NCBI GenBank assembly: GCA_902785445.1
Contig: CACZYN010000107.1
Span: forward strand, 1 to 6,678
DNA: 6,678 bases
Source: an uncultured Anaerovibrio sp.
GTDB lineage: Bacteria; Bacillota; Negativicutes; Selenomonadales; Selenomonadaceae
Direction: 5' to 3'
The notes beneath the pieces are model-generated. The model did not search any database, was not told the DNA's origin, and saw nothing but the letters and a program-made list of their open reading frames with translations. Shown piece after piece: positions 1 through 5,217 of this stretch; position 1 is the first letter of the stretch; each line of letters opens with the position of its first letter. Both the position numbers and the translations under genes were made by a program.

Positions 1-45
1 AATACATTTGATGAGCATTTAGCAAAGGCGGATCAGGTTCGTTAA
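1..45 (+). CDS. mltG: C-terminal tail of probable endolytic transglycosylase MltG (partial)
   Basis: An open frame enters from the left edge and ends at TAA 43-45, giving the last 14 residues NTFDEHLAKADQVR. MltG (YceG) proteins typically end in a segment of the kind 'H-F-[SN]-x-T-[FY]-x-E-H-L-x-x', and NTFDEHL fits it. MltG is a membrane-anchored lytic transglycosylase that cleaves nascent peptidoglycan strands. The context agrees: in B. subtilis and many Firmicutes mltG (yrrL) lies directly upstream of the trmR-trhP genes seen next here. The stop overlaps the next start (TAATG), which suggests translational coupling. Only 14 residues are visible, so the identity rests mostly on synteny and this short match. 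Confidence 0.55.
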   Translation, partial: NTFDEHLAKADQVR

Positions 46-656
46 TGGAGATTTTTTCTGAATTATTACAAGAAATGGAAGCCTACGGGCGGAAAAATAA
101 TATTCCTATAATCAATGAAAAAGGAATGCCGGTTTTGTTGGAAACGGTGCGGGGTAAAAGGCCTCACCGGGTACTGGAAATTGGCACGGCCATCGGCTAT
201 TCCACCTTGCTTATAGCTCAAGAAGCAGCGGCAGATGTGGAAATTGATACCTTGGAGCTGTCGGAAGAGCGGGCAGCTATTGCCCAAGCCTATATTGAGC
301 GTTCCCCATATCGAGGTAAGATAACAATTCATGTGGGAGACGCCGGGGAAAATATCTTGAAGCTGCAGGGAAAATACGATTTCGTGTTTATTGATGCGGC
401 CAAGGGACAATATCCGGATTATTTTCGGAAGGTGTATCCTTTGTTAACTGATGATGCCATGGTGCTGGCGGATAATGTGCTGTTTCGTGGCTATGTAATG
501 GGGAATGTGGAATGTCCCCGTCGTTTTAAAACCATTGTCAAACGGTTGCGGGAATATATTGATATGGTTACCAACAACCAGGAATTTTCCACAACCATTC
601 GGGAAGATGGCGATGGCTTGGCAGTGAGCCAGCGTGTGCGACTTAGTGGAGAGTGA
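45..656 (+). CDS. trmR: TrmR-like tRNA 5-hydroxyuridine O-methyltransferase
   Basis: A 203-residue SAM-dependent O-methyltransferase of the class I, catechol-OMT-like fold (Methyltransf_3 family). Visible motifs are the SAM-binding motif I VLEIGTAIGYST at about residues 43-54, the acidic ELS at 71-73 that should hold the ribose of SAM, FIDAAK with D117, and LADN with D143-N144. D117, D143 and N144 are the expected divalent-metal ligands. The 26-residue spacing from the first Asp to the Asp-Asn pair is that of B. subtilis TrmR (YrrM). TrmR converts 5-hydroxyuridine to 5-methoxyuridine at tRNA wobble position 34, which broadens decoding. The neighbour supports this over a small-molecule O-methyltransferase: the next gene encodes a U32 protein of the type that makes the hydroxyuridine substrate. 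The start ATG at 45 overlaps the preceding stop by one base. No strong Shine-Dalgarno is visible, so coupled translation from mltG is likely. Confidence 0.88.
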   Translation: MEIFSELLQEMEAYGRKNNIPIINEKGMPVLLETVRGKRPHRVLEIGTAIGYSTLLIAQEAAADVEIDTLELSEERAAIAQAYIERSPYRGKITIHVGDAGENILKLQGKYDFVFIDAAKGQYPDYFRKVYPLLTDDAMVLADNVLFRGYVMGNVECPRRFKTIVKRLREYIDMVTNNQEFSTTIREDGDGLAVSQRVRLSGE

Positions 657-662
657 TTAACT

Positions 663-1880
663 ATGAAAAAACCGGAGCTTTTGGCCCCGGCAGGCAATAT
701 GGAAAAACTGAAAATGGCTCTTATTTACGGGGCTGATGCTGTTTATTTGGGGGGTAAAGCCTTTGGCCTCCGTGCTTTTGGGGGAAATTTTGACTATGAT
801 GAGTTAAAGGAAGCAGTGGCTTTTGCCCATAAGCTTCATAAAAAGGTTTATGTTACGGTAAATATATATCCTCATAACAGTGATATGGAAAAATTGCCGG
901 AATATCTAGCTTTTTTGAATGAAATACAGGTAGATGCTTTATTAGTAGCTGATTTAGGGGTATTTACCTATGCCAAACAATATGCGCCGGATGTGGAAAT
1001 CCATATCAGCACCCAGGCCAACAATACCAACTGGGTAACGGTAAATGCCTGGGCAGAGATGGGGGCCAGCCGAGTGGTTTTGGCCCGGGAAATGTCCTTG
1101 GAGGAAATAAAAACCATCCGGGAAAACTGTGATGTTGAATTGGAAATGTTCGTCCATGGAGCCATGTGTATTTCCTATTCCGGGCGCTGCCTCATGAGCA
1201 ACTATATGACCGGCCGGGATTCCAATCGGGGCAGCTGTGCCCAGCCGTGCCGCTGGAAGTACTCTCTTGTAGAGGAAAAACGCCCAGGGCAGTATTTTCC
1301 TGTGGAAGAGGATGACCGGGGAACCTATATTTTTAATTCCAAGGATATGTGTCTGTTGCCCCATTTGCCAGATGTGATTGCCAGCGGGGTAGACAGTTTG
1401 AAAATTGAAGGTCGCATGAAAAGTGTTCACTATGTGGCCAGTATTGTAAAGGCTTATCGGGCGGCTATTGACTGCTATTGTCAGGATCCGGAGCATTTCC
1501 AGCTTAAACAGGAATGGATTGATGAGCTGGGAAAGGTATCCCATCGTCAGTACACTACGGGCTTTTATTACAACAAGCCCACGGCTGATGACCAGATATA
1601 CGGTAATAGCTCCTATGAGCAGACCTCGGATTTTGTAGGGTTAGTTCTTGATTATGACGAAAAAAGCGGTTTTGCCACGGTGGAACAGCGCAACAACATG
1701 AAAGTTGGTCAGGAAATCGAAATCTTTCAGCCCAACCTGGCTGGTGGCCGAATGATTTTGAGTGAAATGTATAATGAAGAAGGGGAAGCCATAGATGTGG
1801 CTCCTCATCCGCAGCAGATAGTGAAAATGAAGATGACGCAGCCGGTGGAGCCTTATGCAATCTTGCGCCGGGATGTATGA
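663..1880 (+). CDS. trhP: U32-family protein, TrhP-like tRNA U34 hydroxylation enzyme
   Basis: A 405-residue member of the 'peptidase U32' family. The N-terminal region begins KPELLAPAGNMEKLKMAL and is followed by the YGADAVYLG motif near residues 22-30. The family signature lies at 161-179 (EMFVHGAMC...GRCLMS). C169, C176, C192 and C230 have nearly the spacing of the four cysteines that hold the [4Fe-4S] cluster in characterised U32 proteins such as UbiU, so this is probably an iron-sulfur enzyme, not a protease. Residues from about 320 to 405 form the usual small C-terminal domain. TrhP proteins hydroxylate tRNA uridine 34, giving ho5U for TrmR. Length matches the long YrrO (TrhP2) type; the shorter YrrN-type partner found in B. 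subtilis is not next to it. The ATG has GGAG at 648-651 inside the end of trmR and lies 6 bases past the trmR stop. Many databases will still call it a collagenase-like protease. Confidence 0.87.
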   Translation: MKKPELLAPAGNMEKLKMALIYGADAVYLGGKAFGLRAFGGNFDYDELKEAVAFAHKLHKKVYVTVNIYPHNSDMEKLPEYLAFLNEIQVDALLVADLGVFTYAKQYAPDVEIHISTQANNTNWVTVNAWAEMGASRVVLAREMSLEEIKTIRENCDVELEMFVHGAMCISYSGRCLMSNYMTGRDSNRGSCAQPCRWKYSLVEEKRPGQYFPVEEDDRGTYIFNSKDMCLLPHLPDVIASGVDSLKIEGRMKSVHYVASIVKAYRAAIDCYCQDPEHFQLKQEWIDELGKVSHRQYTTGFYYNKPTADDQIYGNSSYEQTSDFVGLVLDYDEKSGFATVEQRNNMKVGQEIEIFQPNLAGGRMILSEMYNEEGEAIDVAPHPQQIVKMKMTQPVEPYAILRRDV

Positions 1881-1883
1881 TTT

Positions 1884-1890
1884 GAGGTGG
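1884..1890 (+). promoter_or_regulatory. Ribosome binding site that sets the aroQ start
   Basis: GAGGTGG lies 5 bases before ATG 1896. The longer in-frame alternative, GTG at 1887, lies inside this site and would add three residues (VVL) not expected before the conserved MSKVLVLHGPNLN start. ATG 1896 is therefore the likely start. Confidence 0.8.
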
Positions 1891-1895
1891 TTTTA

Positions 1896-2342
1896 ATGAG
1901 TAAGGTATTGGTATTACATGGCCCAAATCTAAATTTATTGGGTATGCGGGAGCCGGAAATTTACGGTCGGGAAACTTTGGCGGATATAAATGAGATGCTG
2001 GAAAAGCAGGCATTGTCCCAGGGGGTGGAAACGGAGTTTCTACAGTCCAACCACGAAGGGGTGCTGGTGGATGCTATTCAGCATGCCCAGCAAAATGGCG
2101 TTGATTTCATTATCTTGAACGCGGCGGCTTTTACTCATTACAGTATTGCCATCAGAGATGCCATTGCTGCCATTAAAGTACCGGTAATTGAAGTACATAT
2201 TTCCAATGTGCATACCCGGGAGGAGTTTCGTCACCATTCAGTGATTGCTCCGGTGGTTATGGGGCAAATTCTTGGCTTTGGTGTAGACAGTTATTTTGGG
2301 GCTATGGCTGTAGCTCTGAAAAAAATTCAGGCTAAGGGATAG
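1896..2342 (+). CDS. aroQ: Type II 3-dehydroquinate dehydratase (AroQ)
   Basis: A 148-residue protein, the usual size for type II dehydroquinases, which form cytosolic dodecamers. It converts 3-dehydroquinate to 3-dehydroshikimate, the third step of the shikimate pathway. Visible motifs are GPNLNLLGMREPEIYG (9-24) with the lid Arg R18 and catalytic Tyr Y23, SNHEG (51-55), N75 and H81 within NAAAFTHYS, EVHISN (99-104) with H101, and EFRHHS with R112. All key residues of the family are present and nearly co-numbered with the well-studied Mycobacterium tuberculosis enzyme. The substrate loop reads NAAAFTH instead of the commoner NPGAxTH, a conservative variant that keeps the catalytic Asn and His. 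The gene starts 15 bases after the trhP-like gene and is followed 11 bases later by the Xaa-Pro peptidase, as in the B. subtilis yqhS-yqhT-efp order. Confidence 0.96.
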   Translation: MSKVLVLHGPNLNLLGMREPEIYGRETLADINEMLEKQALSQGVETEFLQSNHEGVLVDAIQHAQQNGVDFIILNAAAFTHYSIAIRDAIAAIKVPVIEVHISNVHTREEFRHHSVIAPVVMGQILGFGVDSYFGAMAVALKKIQAKG

Positions 2343-2353
2343 TGCTTTAATAT

Positions 2354-3436
2354 ATGGTTAAGGACAGAATAAATGCTTTAAGAGATTTTTTGCGGGATAA
2401 TGATCTCGATGGTGTGATTATCAGCAAGCTGGAAAATCTGTTTTATTTCAGCGGCTTTACCGGTGATGATACCATGCTGGTGCTTTCTCCAAATGATGCA
2501 GTGCTGGTAACGGATTTTCGTTACATAGAGCAGGCTGCTGCTGAAGCTCCCCTGTTTCAGATAGTAAAGCAGGAGGGGGGACTTCTTGCCAAGGTGGCTG
2601 AAACCGTAAATTCTTTGGGAATAAAAAAGGTTGGCTTTGAGGGATCGGCTTTGGTATGGGATTGGTACAGTCAGATAAAAAAAGGGCTGTCAGAGGATTT
2701 ATCCCTATATTCATTGCAGTTAGATTCCTTGCGCCAGATAAAGGAGCAGGAAGAAATAAATTGCATAAAAAAAGCCGTGGCCATAGCTGATCAGGCCTTT
2801 GAGGATATTTTATCCTTCATAAAGCCAGGTATCAGCGAGAATGCCGTGGCGGCCCGGTTGGAAAATGTGATGCGTTCACTGGGGTCTATGCGTCCGGCAT
2901 TCACTACTATAGTGGCCTCCGGCAAGCGGGGGAGTCTTCCCCACGGAACTGCAACAGAAAAGTTGATTAATCATGGCGAATTTGTTACAATGGACTATGG
3001 TGCTGTGTATGAAGGCTATCATTCAGATATGACCCGTACGGTTTGTGTGGGTAAGGCTGATGCTAAGCAGCGAGATGTTTATGATGCAGTGTTGAAGGCC
3101 CAGCTGATGGGAGTGTCACTGGTGAAACCAGGAGCTTCCGGTAAGGGGGTAGATGGTGAGGTTAGGAAGTATCTTACCCAACGAGGGTATGGTGAGTATT
3201 TCGGTCACGGACTTGGACATAGTTTAGGACTGGAAATACACGAGGCTCCTCATCTGTCACTACGCAGCAAGTGTGAAAATCTCCTGGCTGATATGCTGAT
3301 TACCGTAGAGCCTGGTGTGTATATACCGGACTGGGGCGGTGTCCGTATTGAAGATACAGTACTGGTTACAGAAAAATCAAATGATGTTTTAACATCTTCC
3401 AACAAGGAATTGATTGAGCTTTCTGTAGAACAATAA
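2354..3436 (+). CDS. M24B family Xaa-Pro aminopeptidase / dipeptidase
   Basis: A 360-residue cytosolic metallopeptidase of the pita-bread fold that removes residues N-terminal to proline. The N-terminal creatinase-like domain spans about 1-128 and the catalytic domain about 135-355. The dinuclear-metal ligands are all present: D214 (TMDYG), D225 (HSDMTRT, 11 residues later as in the family), H289 (GHGLGHSLG), E319 (VEPG) and E333 (RIEDT). The supporting histidines H197 (LPHG), H285 and H296 (EIHE) are also there, so it should be active. The size and gene order match B. subtilis YqhT; it is shorter than E. coli PepP (about 440 residues). Aminopeptidase P and prolidase cannot be told apart from sequence alone, so no symbol is given. 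Its start has only a weak, distant AAGGGA (2334-2339) as Shine-Dalgarno, so expression may depend on coupling to aroQ. The neighbouring efp also deals with proline-rich sequences. Confidence 0.92.
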   Translation: MVKDRINALRDFLRDNDLDGVIISKLENLFYFSGFTGDDTMLVLSPNDAVLVTDFRYIEQAAAEAPLFQIVKQEGGLLAKVAETVNSLGIKKVGFEGSALVWDWYSQIKKGLSEDLSLYSLQLDSLRQIKEQEEINCIKKAVAIADQAFEDILSFIKPGISENAVAARLENVMRSLGSMRPAFTTIVASGKRGSLPHGTATEKLINHGEFVTMDYGAVYEGYHSDMTRTVCVGKADAKQRDVYDAVLKAQLMGVSLVKPGASGKGVDGEVRKYLTQRGYGEYFGHGLGHSLGLEIHEAPHLSLRSKCENLLADMLITVEPGVYIPDWGGVRIEDTVLVTEKSNDVLTSSNKELIELSVEQ

Positions 3437-3439
3437 AAT
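3410..3439 (+). promoter_or_regulatory. Candidate sigma-70/A-type promoter for efp
   Basis: TTGATT (3410-3415, 4 of 6 matches to the -35 consensus) is followed after 18 bases by TAAAAT (3434-3439, 5 of 6 matches to the -10). It overlaps the last codons and stop of the Xaa-Pro peptidase and would start a transcript near 3446, about 35 bases before the efp start. The strong codon bias of efp relative to its neighbours makes an extra promoter plausible. The match was found by eye, and an A/T-rich region yields such matches by chance. Confidence 0.4.
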
Positions 3440-3465
3440 TTAAAAATAAAAGGCAATTTAAAAAT
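3437..3465 (+). repeat. Perfect 11-bp direct repeat in the efp leader
   Basis: AATTTAAAAAT occurs at 3437-3447 and again at 3455-3465, an 18-bp period. The second copy runs straight into the efp ribosome binding site (GGAGG, 3467-3471). It may be a small duplication, a protein-binding pair, or simply part of an unstructured A/T-rich leader that favours ribosome loading. The repeat itself is exact; any role is speculation. Confidence 0.6.
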
Positions 3466-3480
3466 TGGAGGTTTTTTCTA

Positions 3481-4038
3481 ATGATTACAAGTACAGATTT
3501 TCGTACCGGTCTGACTATTGAAATTGATGGTGGCGTATGGCAGGTTGTAGAGTTCCAGCATGTAAAGCCAGGTAAGGGAGCTGCTTTCGTTCGTACCAAG
3601 ATTAAGAATGTAGAGACTGGTGCGGTTATCGAGCGTACCTTTAACCCAAATGAGAAGATGCCACAGGCTCGTCTGGATACTGCCCGTATGGCGTTCCTTT
3701 ATGAGACTGACGGAATGTACACTTTCATGGATAACGAGACCTATGAGCAGACTGAGCTGAACAAGGAGCAGTTGGGTGATGCTCTGAATTATCTTCAGGA
3801 GAACATGGAAGTTTCCATTCAGTCCTTCAAGGGCCGTATTATCGGTGTAACTCTGCCAAACTCTGTTGAACTTAAGGTTACTGAGTGTGAGCCAAGTGTT
3901 AAGGGTAATACTGCAACTGGTGCTACCAAGATGGCAACTCTGGAGACTGGTTATGCAGTTCGTGTACCTCTCTTTATCAATGAGGGTGATGTGCTCCGTA
4001 TTGATACCCGTACTGGTGCTTACATCGAACGCGCATAA
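3481..4038 (+). CDS. efp: Translation elongation factor P (EF-P)
   Basis: A 185-residue protein, the normal EF-P length. EF-P binds the ribosome between the P and E sites and relieves stalling at consecutive prolines. Three domains are expected: a KOW-like domain (about 1-63) and two OB-fold domains (about 66-125 and 130-185). The conserved loop KPGKGAAF puts Lys at the tip (K32), the residue that is modified in many bacteria. The C-terminal EF-P signature begins at K150 and includes TGYAVRVP (156-163) and INEG (166-169). Translation signals are strong: GGAGG at 3467-3471, 9 bases before the ATG, and tandem stops TAATAA at the end. Codon use differs sharply from the upstream genes: all 10 Lys are AAG, 9 of 10 Arg are CGT, and 5 of 6 Pro are CCA with no CCG. 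This fits a highly expressed gene. No lysine-modifying enzyme is encoded in the window. Confidence 0.98.
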   Translation: MITSTDFRTGLTIEIDGGVWQVVEFQHVKPGKGAAFVRTKIKNVETGAVIERTFNPNEKMPQARLDTARMAFLYETDGMYTFMDNETYEQTELNKEQLGDALNYLQENMEVSIQSFKGRIIGVTLPNSVELKVTECEPSVKGNTATGATKMATLETGYAVRVPLFINEGDVLRIDTRTGAYIERA

Positions 4039-4050
4039 TAATTTGCATGT

Positions 4051-4088
4051 AAAAAAGCTGTGAAATATTTTATTTCACAGCTTTTTTT
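4051..4088 (+). terminator. Intrinsic terminator after efp
   Basis: A perfect inverted repeat has left arm 4051-4066 and right arm 4072-4087 around a 5-base ATTTT loop. The core GCTGTGAAAT pairs with ATTTCACAGC, and the right arm ends in a run of seven T (4082-4088). It starts 12 bases after the efp stop. The left arm begins with six A, so the structure would also form a hairpin plus U-run on the opposite strand, although no gene runs toward it from the right in this window. It separates the translation operon from the exonuclease gene. Confidence 0.93.
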
Positions 4089-4131
4089 ATGGAAAATATT
4101 AGTTTTTTTGGTTGGCAGGAAATTTTCAAGT

Positions 4132-4149
4132 TATGTAGTAATTTACATA
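4132..4149 (+). promoter_or_regulatory. Operator-like dyad upstream of the exonuclease gene
   Basis: TATGTA (4132-4137) and TACATA (4144-4149) are perfect inverted arms separated by 6 bases, in the otherwise featureless A/T-rich gap between the efp terminator and the exonuclease. Some 15 bases upstream is TTGGCA (4112-4117), which resembles a -35 box, but no good -10 lies at the proper distance. The exonuclease must have its own promoter in this gap because of the terminator. The dyad may be a repressor site near that promoter, or chance in A/T-rich DNA. I do not assign it to a regulator family. Confidence 0.25.
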
Positions 4150-4176
4150 TATATGACGAAATTTTTTTATACAAGT

Positions 4177-4181
4177 GAGGG
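4177..4181 (+). promoter_or_regulatory. Ribosome binding site that sets the exonuclease start
   Basis: GAGGG lies 10 bases before ATG 4192. The frame is open back to ATG 4060, but that codon lies inside the terminator hairpin. The other in-frame ATG, at 4153, has no purine-rich site before it and would add 13 residues ahead of the conserved exonuclease start MHIACLDTES. ATG 4192 is preferred. Confidence 0.75.
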
Positions 4182-4191
4182 AAAAAATACA

Positions 4192-5109
4192 ATGCATATT
4201 GCATGCCTGGATACTGAATCAACCAGTACCGGATTGTCCAATGAGATTTTAGAATTATCAATTTATAATGAACAGGGCGAACTGATTCACAATCAACTTT
4301 ATAAGCCTAAAAAAGTTCGTAAGTGGCATTTTGCCGAACGGGTTCATGGTATCAGCCCCAAGATGGTGGAGGATAAACCATACTTTTCGGAACATATAGA
4401 TGATATACAAAAGATTTTTGATGCTAGTGAGATGATATTAGGGTTTGCTATTGATAATGACATCAGATTGTTAAAGAAATATGGGATGGAAAAATTAACC
4501 CGTAAGGCCATGGATGTCAAGGATCTTTACTGGGCGGTGTTCAAGGATGAAACCGGGGTGGATTATTACCATGTTCCCAGTTTGGTGACCTGTGCTGAAA
4601 ATTGTGGCTACAGATGGCGGGAGGGTTCAGCTCATTCCGCTATGGCGGATGCGGAAGCTACCTTGTTCTGCTTTAACTATTTGATTCACAAGTTTGCGGT
4701 TAAGTACCAGTTGTTTGAAGTGGCCGATGATAGTCCGTTAACGGATGACCAGATACGCAAAATTTGGGACTATTTGCGGCATTTGCATAAGGAAGAAAAG
4801 CATCGTAAAGCGGTGGAGAAGGCCAAAGGGATTTTGTATTTGGTGAAAACCAAACAAGGCTATGCCATATATGCCAGGAAGCGTTCCTTGACTGAGGAGG
4901 ATTTGGAGAATTTCAAAAATAAAGGCCGCAAAATAGTTTATCAGATTGAGCTGGCGGATTCCCAAAAGGGTTATGAGGATTTGCTAAGCAAATTTGCTCC
5001 GAAAATTATCGGTGGAGAAAATTATTATAAGGCATTTTATGATTTGGATGATAAGGATATTGAACTGTTCAGGGGATATACAAATGAATTTGTTGACGAG
5101 AATTATTGA
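4192..5109 (+). CDS. DEDDh-type 3'-5' exonuclease domain protein with unassigned C-terminal half
   Basis: A 305-residue protein whose first 170 or so residues form a DnaQ/RNase T-like exonuclease domain. Exo I is LDTES with D7 and E9, Exo II is GFAIDNDIRLL (84-94) with D90, and Exo III is HSAMADAEAT with H148 and D153. All four acidic residues and the His are present, so a two-metal 3'-5' exonuclease active on DNA or RNA is expected. It lacks polymerase, helicase or BRCT motifs, so I do not call it dnaQ, polC or dinG. Residues from about 180 to 305 are charged and predicted soluble. They include a basic helical stretch (HLHKEEKHRKAVEKAKG) and then a probable alpha/beta segment (ILYLVKTKQGYAIYARK and following). 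I do not recognise this part; it may bind nucleic acid. The gene stands alone, 153 bases after efp and beyond a terminator, and 108 bases before the chemoreceptor gene. The substrate cannot be inferred from these neighbours. Confidence 0.85.
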   Translation: MHIACLDTESTSTGLSNEILELSIYNEQGELIHNQLYKPKKVRKWHFAERVHGISPKMVEDKPYFSEHIDDIQKIFDASEMILGFAIDNDIRLLKKYGMEKLTRKAMDVKDLYWAVFKDETGVDYYHVPSLVTCAENCGYRWREGSAHSAMADAEATLFCFNYLIHKFAVKYQLFEVADDSPLTDDQIRKIWDYLRHLHKEEKHRKAVEKAKGILYLVKTKQGYAIYARKRSLTEEDLENFKNKGRKIVYQIELADSQKGYEDLLSKFAPKIIGGENYYKAFYDLDDKDIELFRGYTNEFVDENY

Positions 5110-5217
5110 ATAAATCGCGGAAAGGTGGGAAAAGCAAGAAAAACAGTTTAGTTCCAAGGGCAGTATTTTTTGGAAGTATGAGAATATATTTGAAATTTTG
5201 AGTAAGGAGGATTGCAA

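Noticed and set aside
954..1544. Long antisense open frame (196 codons) across the trhP-like gene
   Set aside because: It lies wholly inside a clear U32-family gene, has no recognisable motif or ribosome binding site, and its composition is that of an antisense shadow.
663..1880. Collagenase-like secreted protease and virulence factor
   Set aside because: There is no signal peptide or protease catalytic set; the four-cysteine pattern and the trmR neighbour point to the tRNA-hydroxylation branch of U32.
1555..2013. Antisense open frame across the trhP-aroQ junction
   Set aside because: It overlaps two well-supported genes, and its proline/histidine-rich translation looks like a reverse-complement artefact.
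3866..4063. Second + strand frame overlapping the end of efp
   Set aside because: It is out of frame within efp, hydrophobic by accident, and runs into the terminator; the efp frame is certain.
4113..4129. TGGCAGG...TTTTCA as a sigma-54 promoter
   Set aside because: The -24-like part fits, but the -12 element lacks the essential GC, so it does not meet the consensus.
4060..4191. N-terminal extension of the exonuclease with a hydrophobic, membrane-like stretch
   Set aside because: The far start lies inside the efp terminator hairpin and has no ribosome binding site, while ATG 4192 has GAGGG at a good distance and begins the conserved exonuclease fold. The apparent hydrophobic segment is translated A/T-rich intergenic DNA.
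4192..4207. ATGCAT/GCATGC self-complementary bases at the exonuclease start as a regulatory hairpin
   Set aside because: The possible pairings are very short and compete with each other; chance palindromes of this size are common.
5152..5175. TTCCAA...TTGGAA inverted repeat as a terminator after the exonuclease gene
   Set aside because: The stem is only 6 bp with a 12-base loop, and no T-run follows the right arm; the T-run lies within the loop.
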